DNA of 5,879 nt, taken from contig JAKALV010000211.1 in the NCBI GenBank assembly GCA_021824055.1, positions 1 to 5,879 on the forward strand. The letters run 5' to 3'. The position numbers and the translations under genes are program-made. A model generated the notes under the pieces. That model had not been told where the DNA came from. It searched no databases and saw only the letters and a list, made by a program, of their open reading frames with translations. Positions 1 through 5,879 of this stretch are shown in pieces (within the stretch, counting starts at the first letter, position 1; every line of letters starts with the position of its first letter). The stretch is from Acidobacteriota bacterium (GTDB lineage Bacteria > Acidobacteriota > Vicinamibacteria > Vicinamibacterales > SCN-69-37).

Positions 1-1277
1 AAGAGGTCGAACGCGGCGTGCGGATAGACATCGGTCCAGGTGATCGATGTCGCGCCGCCGTTCGACGCTTGCAGCGATTCCGCGCGCACGCCCAGCTCGA
101 TCCAGGCGTCTTCGCTGCCCATGCGATCGGCGGCAAACAGCGCGCCGGTCGATGCGGTCCATGACGCCGCGGCCGCCGGCATGTCGATTCGCCACACGCG
201 CGCGGCCACGCCGTTGACCGATTCGGCCATCAGCGACGTGGACGCCAGGCTCGGCGTCATCGCCGACCGATCGAACGACCCCCATGCCTGCAGGCGATGC
301 GTGACGCCGAGCGCCTCGAGCGGCGCGAGGGCCACGTCGGCGGCCACGCGCAGGACGCGCTCGTTGCCCGCGGGACGGAACACGGCGGGAAACACCGCGC
401 CGTCGAAGGCTGAATCGATCGATGCGGACGCGGCCGGCACCCGCGTGGCGTCCACCCATTGGTAGCCGCCGGACGCGTGATAGGCGGCGTGCCCCTTGTC
501 GGCGCGGCGCCAGGCCAGTTGCGCCGTGCCGTAGGAGTCGTCGGTCGCGGCCGGTGAGGCTGCCGCCGCCGGTGAGGCGCGCTGCACGATCAGCGTCGCC
601 TGCGCCTGATCGCGATCGGTGGGCGTGAACGTCACGTTGCCGACGAGCGACAACTGGCTGGCCTCGAGCTGAGTGGGATTTGCGCGCCGCAGGCGCTCGG
701 AGCGGGCCCAATGCGCAGCCAGCACCGCGTTGGACCTGCCCGGCACCAGCTCACCGCTGATCAGGAGCGACCCGTCGGCCAGCGATCGTAATTGCTCGAT
801 CGGCATCGCGCTCGCCCCGCTCGTCTTGATCGCCCAGGCCTTGGGCATGAAGAAACCTTCCGCGACGATCGCCCGCTTCTCGCCCGTCATCGGCTGCCAG
901 TCGACCACCGGACCCGGCGCGCTCATCGACACGCTGCTGGCCAGCCGCGTCACGCTGATCGACGCCGCGCCGATCACATCCGGCAGCACCATCGGCGTGC
1001 CGGGCCGCAGGGTGCTCGTGGCGTCAAGCCCGTTGATCCGGAACGTCGTATCGGCCGCCGACGTGCCGTGCACGCCGATGCGCACCGGCGCGCCCAGCGT
1101 CAGCCCGCCGCTGTCGAAGCGGTCGCTGATGATCTCGGGCGCCGATGTCTCGAGCCAGCCGTACGCCGAGCGCGCCGACGGCAGTTCGCCGGCGGGAATC
1201 GCCACGCCGGCCGCCTCGTGCGGCAGCAGCGCGGAGCGAAGAAACAGCCACAGCAGCAGGGCGGAAGCAGGGGGCAT
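1..1277 (-). CDS. TonB-dependent-receptor-like outer-membrane protein, N-terminal part (no stop in window)
   Basis: An open frame of 425 codons runs from ATG at 1277 to the window edge, so the C-terminus is missing. An in-frame TGA lies a few codons upstream and TTG at 1280 is the only other nearby start. The N-terminus (residues about 5-24, core ALLLWLFLRSALL) looks like a signal peptide, though with no early positive charge. Residues about 48-122 resemble a degenerate TonB-receptor plug: ISDRFDSGGLTLG, then FRINGLDATSTLRPGTPMVLPD, then an SISVTRLASSVSMSAPG strand. The rest alternates polar and hydrophobic residues as in beta strands (for example ATLIVQRA, AQLAWRRA, RLQAWGSF). I see no TonB box and no carboxypeptidase-like leader domain. 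A low-complexity Ala/Ser/Pro linker at about 235-246 carries an 11-base direct repeat (550-560 and 568-578). It may be a transporter or a non-transporting porin-like barrel; substrate unknown. No clear Shine-Dalgarno sequence precedes the start. Confidence 0.6.
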   Translation of the reverse strand, partial: MPPASALLLWLFLRSALLPHEAAGVAIPAGELPSARSAYGWLETSAPEIISDRFDSGGLTLGAPVRIGVHGTSAADTTFRINGLDATSTLRPGTPMVLPDVIGAASISVTRLASSVSMSAPGPVVDWQPMTGEKRAIVAEGFFMPKAWAIKTSGASAMPIEQLRSLADGSLLISGELVPGRSNAVLAAHWARSERLRRANPTQLEASQLSLVGNVTFTPTDRDQAQATLIVQRASPAAAASPAATDDSYGTAQLAWRRADKGHAAYHASGGYQWVDATRVPAASASIDSAFDGAVFPAVFRPAGNERVLRVAADVALAPLEALGVTHRLQAWGSFDRSAMTPSLASTSLMAESVNGVAARVWRIDMPAAAASWTASTGALFAADRMGSEDAWIELGVRAESLQASNGGATSITWTDVYPHAAFDL

Positions 1278-1310
1278 CAAACTGATGGTACTTCACAGAT
1301 CGAACACTGG

Positions 1311-1466
1311 TTAGGGCAGAGGGCAAAGGGCAGAGGGCAAAGGCGAAGGCAAGAGGGCAAAGGGAACAGGTAGGTCAAAGGACAGCATCCTTCCCACCAC
1401 CTCTTCCCTACCTCTTCCCTCTGCCCTTCTCCCTTTACCTCTGCCCTTTGCCCTCTGCCCTTTGCC

Positions 1467-1470
<4 letters not shown>
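1311..1470. repeat. Inverted repeat built of GGGCARA heptamers, between glgP and the receptor-like gene
   Basis: The left arm starts TTAGGGCAGAGGGC at 1311 and is purine-rich on the plus strand. The right arm is its pyrimidine-rich counterpart and ends GCCCTAA at 1470. The arms consist of near-tandem heptamers alternating GGGCAGA and GGGCAAA that decay inward to AAGGG/AGAGG variants. Bases 1314-1336 are exactly complementary to 1438-1460 (23 bp). The centre is a small hairpin at 1378-1392 (AAGGA, loop CAGCA, TCCTT). The element fills most of the 189-base gap after glgP, and its outer edge provides the glgP TAG stop (1467-1469). In the glgP transcript it could fold into a long imperfect stem and act as a 3' end, terminator or RNA stabiliser. 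It may instead be a dispersed non-coding repeat family. No transposase or target-site duplication is visible. Confidence 0.8.
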
Positions 1471-3903
<2,433 letters not shown>

Positions 3904-3929
<26 letters not shown>

Positions 3930-4812
3930 AGTAGTCCGTGCCCGTCATGGCCCGGCGCTCCAGCGACCGATTCCACGCGTTGAAGCGTTCCGGCGTGCCC
4001 AGATCGCACCAGCCCATGGAGGCCGGCCAGGTGTAGAGCGAGAGTCCGCTCGCGGGCGTCAGCACGTCTCGGGAGAAGTCGGCCTCGGGCAGGTCCGCGT
4101 AGCGTTCGCGCAGGAACTCCGCGCGTTCGCCGGACTTGAGCGTGCGTGCGTGGGCAAAGACAGCCGCGTGCTGCGGCAGGTGCTGTACGAACAGGCGTTC
4201 GAGGGCCGCCGCCCGCGCCAGCAACACCATCGTGTTCCAGACGGCGCCGGCGCGCAGCAACTGCACCGCCTCATCACGTGTCGGTTTCTCGACGAACCTG
4301 TCGACGGACCGGACGTTCAGGCCGTCGCCCCTGGCGGTGATCCAGCCGTAGTCCGGGCTCGCGTTGGTCGGCTCGGCGGCAAACAGCACGACATCCGAGC
4401 GGCCGGTCGCCACCTCACCCATCGCCATCGTCAGGCCGGCGCGAAACTGCCAGCCCTGCGCCGCCGCGTGATCGGAGGGCGTCATGATCACGAACGCGTG
4501 CGGCGCGCGTTCGAGAATGGCCGACAGGCCGAGCAACACGCCCACGGCGGTGCCTCTATCTTGTTCCTGGTATTGCACTTCGCCCAGTCGGCGCGTCAGA
4601 CCGGTGGCCGCCAGATGCCGCCGATGCGTACGGTCGACCACGGTGACCGTGCGGCGTGGCTCCGCAATGTCGCCGAGACGATCGAGCGTGTTCTCGAGAA
4701 GTGAAGGTCCGTCCGCCGGACGGAAGAACTGCTTCGGCACTGGGCCTGTCACACCGGACAGGCGCCGGCCGGCGCCGGCTGCGAGGACGAGAACCCACGG
4801 TCTCCCGAACAT
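3904..4812 (-). CDS. Sugar-1-phosphate nucleotidyltransferase, mannose-1-phosphate guanylyltransferase-like
   Basis: The 302-residue protein has the layout of the NDP-sugar pyrophosphorylase fold, which joins a sugar-1-phosphate to an NTP and releases pyrophosphate. The nucleotide-binding loop is LAAGAGRRLSG (10-20) with PKQFF at 26-30. Next come RGTAV (86-90), where ManC-type enzymes have RNTAP, then PSDH (112-115, Asp114 a likely metal ligand), YGWI (155-158), VEKPT (174-178), WNTM (192-195) and WCDLGTPER (268-276). PKQFF, YGWI, VEKPT and WNTM favour a GDP-mannose-type enzyme over a glucose-1-phosphate one, but the base and sugar cannot be fixed by eye. The C-terminal cupin (isomerase) domain of bifunctional ManC proteins is absent. 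ATG 4812 is the only start codon after an in-frame TGA. The preceding GGGGG is only one base away, so initiation signals are poor. The gene lies 64 bases after the response regulator and its end overlaps glgP by 26 bases, suggesting one operon. Confidence 0.85.
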
Positions 4813-4876
4813 GCCCCCGGAGACTGCATAAACGCTGCCAGCCCGCCGCCTACGTCAATCTGAGTGCCGTCAGGGA

Positions 4877-5281
4877 TCAGTGTGAGTGCGCCACGAGCCG
4901 ATCCGCGGCGCTGCGCATGGCGGCCATCGTGAACGGTTTGTAGAGGCACTGGTCGGGCCGCATCCCAGGGATGCCCTGGCCGGCGTCGGGCGACGCCCAG
5001 CCCGTGATGACGATGGTGCGCGATGCGAGTTGGGGGTACGCATCGCGGATGACCCGCAGCCACTTCTCGGCGCCGCCGTCGGGCATCGCGATATCGCACA
5101 ACACTACGTCGACCGCCAGTCCTGCGGCCAGCAGGCTCAAGGCGTCATCGACCGACGCGGCCTCGCTGACGTCGAGCGCGTAGGCGGCGGCCATGTCCTT
5201 CATGAAGGCACGGACGTCAACTTCGTCGTCGATGATCAGCAAACGAATGCGGGGGCGGTTGTCGTCGGGACCGGCGGACAT
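4877..5281 (-). CDS. Stand-alone receiver-domain response regulator (CheY-like)
   Basis: The 134-residue protein is a single phosphoacceptor receiver domain with almost nothing on either side. The acidic pocket is IIDDE (Asp18, Asp19, Glu20), the phosphorylation site is LCDIAMPDGG (Asp63), the switch Thr is in VITGW (Thr93), and the conserved Lys is in YKPF (Lys115). All catalytic residues of the fold are present, so it should accept phosphate from a histidine kinase, but no kinase lies in the window. With no DNA-binding or enzymatic output domain, it must act by protein contact or as a phosphorelay intermediate. The start at ATG 5281 is supported by GGAACG at 5286-5291 and leaves a short polar lead (MSAGPDDNRP) before the first beta strand. 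The nucleotidyltransferase gene begins 64 bases downstream on the same strand. The partner and output are unknown; linkage to carbohydrate metabolism is inferred from position only. Confidence 0.9.
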   Translation of the reverse strand: MSAGPDDNRPRIRLLIIDDEVDVRAFMKDMAAAYALDVSEAASVDDALSLLAAGLAVDVVLCDIAMPDGGAEKWLRVIRDAYPQLASRTIVITGWASPDAGQGIPGMRPDQCLYKPFTMAAMRSAADRLVAHSH

Positions 5282-5341
5282 CTGACGTTCCGTTCCGGGG
5301 AAGCAGGTGGAGGGTAGCGTGTTGGCGTCCTGTACGCAAAC

Positions 5342-5373
5342 CGGCGGGGGCGCGCCTGTGCGCGTCCCCGCCG
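5342..5373 (-). terminator. GC-rich hairpin upstream of the response regulator (possible terminator or leader structure)
   Basis: Bases 5342-5354 pair with 5361-5373 in a 13-bp stem, all Watson-Crick except one G-T pair at 5350/5365, closing the six-base loop 5355-5360. Read on the minus strand, the stem is followed by GTTTGCG, only a short T run, so it is a weak match to an intrinsic terminator. It lies after the barrel gene and its 27-bp hairpin and 60 bases before the response regulator start. It could end read-through from upstream or sit in the regulator's 5' leader. Confidence 0.45.
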
Positions 5374-5385
5374 CGTGTCTTGCCT

Positions 5386-5450
5386 ACCGGGAAGCCCTTG
5401 ACATGACGTGGTATTGGGTTCTCACCACGTCATGTCAAGGGCTTCCCGGT
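5386..5450. repeat. Perfect 27-bp inverted repeat with 11-base loop, after the barrel gene
   Basis: Bases 5386-5412 (beginning ACCGGGAAGCCCTTGACA) are the exact reverse complement of 5424-5450; the loop is 5413-5423. The element begins five bases after the TAG of the outer-membrane gene, so it probably forms a very stable hairpin at the 3' end of that mRNA. Neither side has a good T run, so classic intrinsic termination is doubtful. Each arm contains a perfect TTGACA; the minus-strand copy (5433-5438) is 17 bases from AATACC (5410-5415), a poor -10, so a promoter towards the response regulator is only a weak possibility. Other options are an mRNA stabiliser, a protein-binding palindrome or a small dispersed repeat. 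Confidence 0.85.
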
Positions 5451-5455
5451 CAAAA

Positions 5456-5879
5456 CTAGAAGACGAAGATCAGTCGCGCCATGCCGGTCTGGCCTTTGTA
5501 CGGCCGGTTGCCGTAGCCGGTGGTGATTCCACCGAGCGGATCCATGCGCGGCGAGCCATCGGCCAGGTTCGTGGTGGCGAAGTCGCTGATTGCGAACTTC
5601 TCGTACCAATAGCCCAGCCCGAACCCGACCTTGCGCGTGAACATGTGCTTCGCGTCAACCTTCATCTGCTGCCAGGTGTTGGTGACGTTCGGCAAGGCTT
5701 CGAAGCAGGAAGTGACGGCCCCGAAACACGGCTTGGAGTCGCCGGCCGTGAGCGCCGTGTTCGTCGACAGTTCCTGAATGCGCGGGCCGCTGTGGACGAA
5801 CGCGTTGTCCGAGTTGCTGTAGTCGTAGCTGAAACGGATGTCCGTGTTCGGCAGCGCCTTGATCAGGTCGAGGTAGAGG
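5456..5879 (-). CDS. MtrB/PioB-like outer-membrane beta-barrel protein, C-terminal part
   Basis: The frame is open from the window edge to TAG at 5456-5458, giving the last 140 codons; the start lies outside. The first residues are LYLDLIKALPNTDIRFSYDY, and the segment shows alternating beta-strand patterns: DIRFSYDYS, WQQMKVDAKHMF, VGFGLGYWYEKFAISDF and the final GMARLIFVF. A terminal strand ending in Phe is the usual signal for insertion by the BAM machinery. The combination of GLGYWYEKFAISDFA, a Tyr/Gly/Arg-Pro-Tyr loop (GYGNRPYKGQTG) and RLIFVF resembles the end of MtrB/PioB-family barrels, which hold decaheme cytochromes in the outer membrane for extracellular electron transfer. That match is from memory. 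A C-x6-C pair (residues 51 and 58 of the visible part) sits in a probable loop. No haem-binding CxxCH protein is in the window. Other large outer-membrane barrels are possible. Confidence 0.65.
   Translation of the reverse strand, partial: LYLDLIKALPNTDIRFSYDYSNSDNAFVHSGPRIQELSTNTALTAGDSKPCFGAVTSCFEALPNVTNTWQQMKVDAKHMFTRKVGFGLGYWYEKFAISDFATTNLADGSPRMDPLGGITTGYGNRPYKGQTGMARLIFVF

Noticed and set aside
673..1373. Plus-strand open frames of about 200 codons
   Set aside because: They are antisense to the receptor-like gene, whose minus-strand frame stays open for 425 codons with a signal peptide and barrel-like strands; the plus-strand products look like compositional shadows.
4833..4858. Promoter for the nucleotidyltransferase gene starting at TTGACG (4853-4858)
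   Set aside because: No acceptable -10 box lies at 16-18 bases; the closest, TTTATG, is about 20 bases away and matches poorly.
5410..5438. Promoter with TTGACA and AATACC, 17-base spacing, inside the 27-bp hairpin
   Set aside because: TTGACA is perfect, but the -10 matches only three of six bases, and a palindrome places TTGACA on both strands anyway. Noted as weak, not called.
5456..5695. A 79-residue gene starting at TTG 5695
   Set aside because: The same frame continues open to the window edge with good barrel sequence, so this TTG is an internal Leu codon of a longer gene.

Overview
The window is GC-rich, and every gene I can support lies on the minus strand, so transcription runs from high to low coordinates. 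The style points to a Gram-negative soil or sediment bacterium, most likely Acidobacteriota of the Vicinamibacteria type. The grounds are a TonB-receptor-like protein with a degenerate plug, an MtrB/PioB-like barrel end and very high GC at third codon positions. This is recognition from memory, not a database result.

Layout in transcription order: (1) 5879-5456, the last 140 codons of an outer-membrane beta-barrel protein resembling the MtrB/PioB family, ending in Phe. (2) 5455-5282, a 174-base gap with two strong hairpins: a perfect 27-bp stem right after the barrel gene and a 13-bp GC-rich stem further on. (3) 5281-4877, a stand-alone receiver-domain response regulator of 134 residues. (4) 4812-3904, a 302-residue sugar-1-phosphate nucleotidyltransferase related to mannose-1-phosphate guanylyltransferases. 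(5) 3929-1467, a full-length glycogen/alpha-glucan phosphorylase (GlgP, 820 residues), whose start overlaps the previous gene by 26 bases. (6) 1470-1311, a heptamer-based (GGGCARA) inverted repeat that supplies the glgP stop codon. (7) 1277-1, the first 425 codons of a TonB-dependent-receptor-like outer-membrane protein that runs off the window.

Genes 3-5 look like one transcription unit linking a signalling receiver to carbohydrate metabolism. GlgP releases glucose-1-phosphate from glycogen, and the nucleotidyltransferase probably makes an NDP-sugar from a sugar-1-phosphate. The overlap suggests the two enzymes are translated together. The flanking outer-membrane genes are probably separate units, set apart by the hairpins on one side and the heptamer repeat on the other.

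I found no RNA genes, CRISPR arrays, transposases or integrases. The items most worth a second look are the two non-coding structures (1311-1470 and 5386-5450) and the receiver/nucleotidyltransferase/phosphorylase unit. I do not see convincing evidence of a wholly new system.
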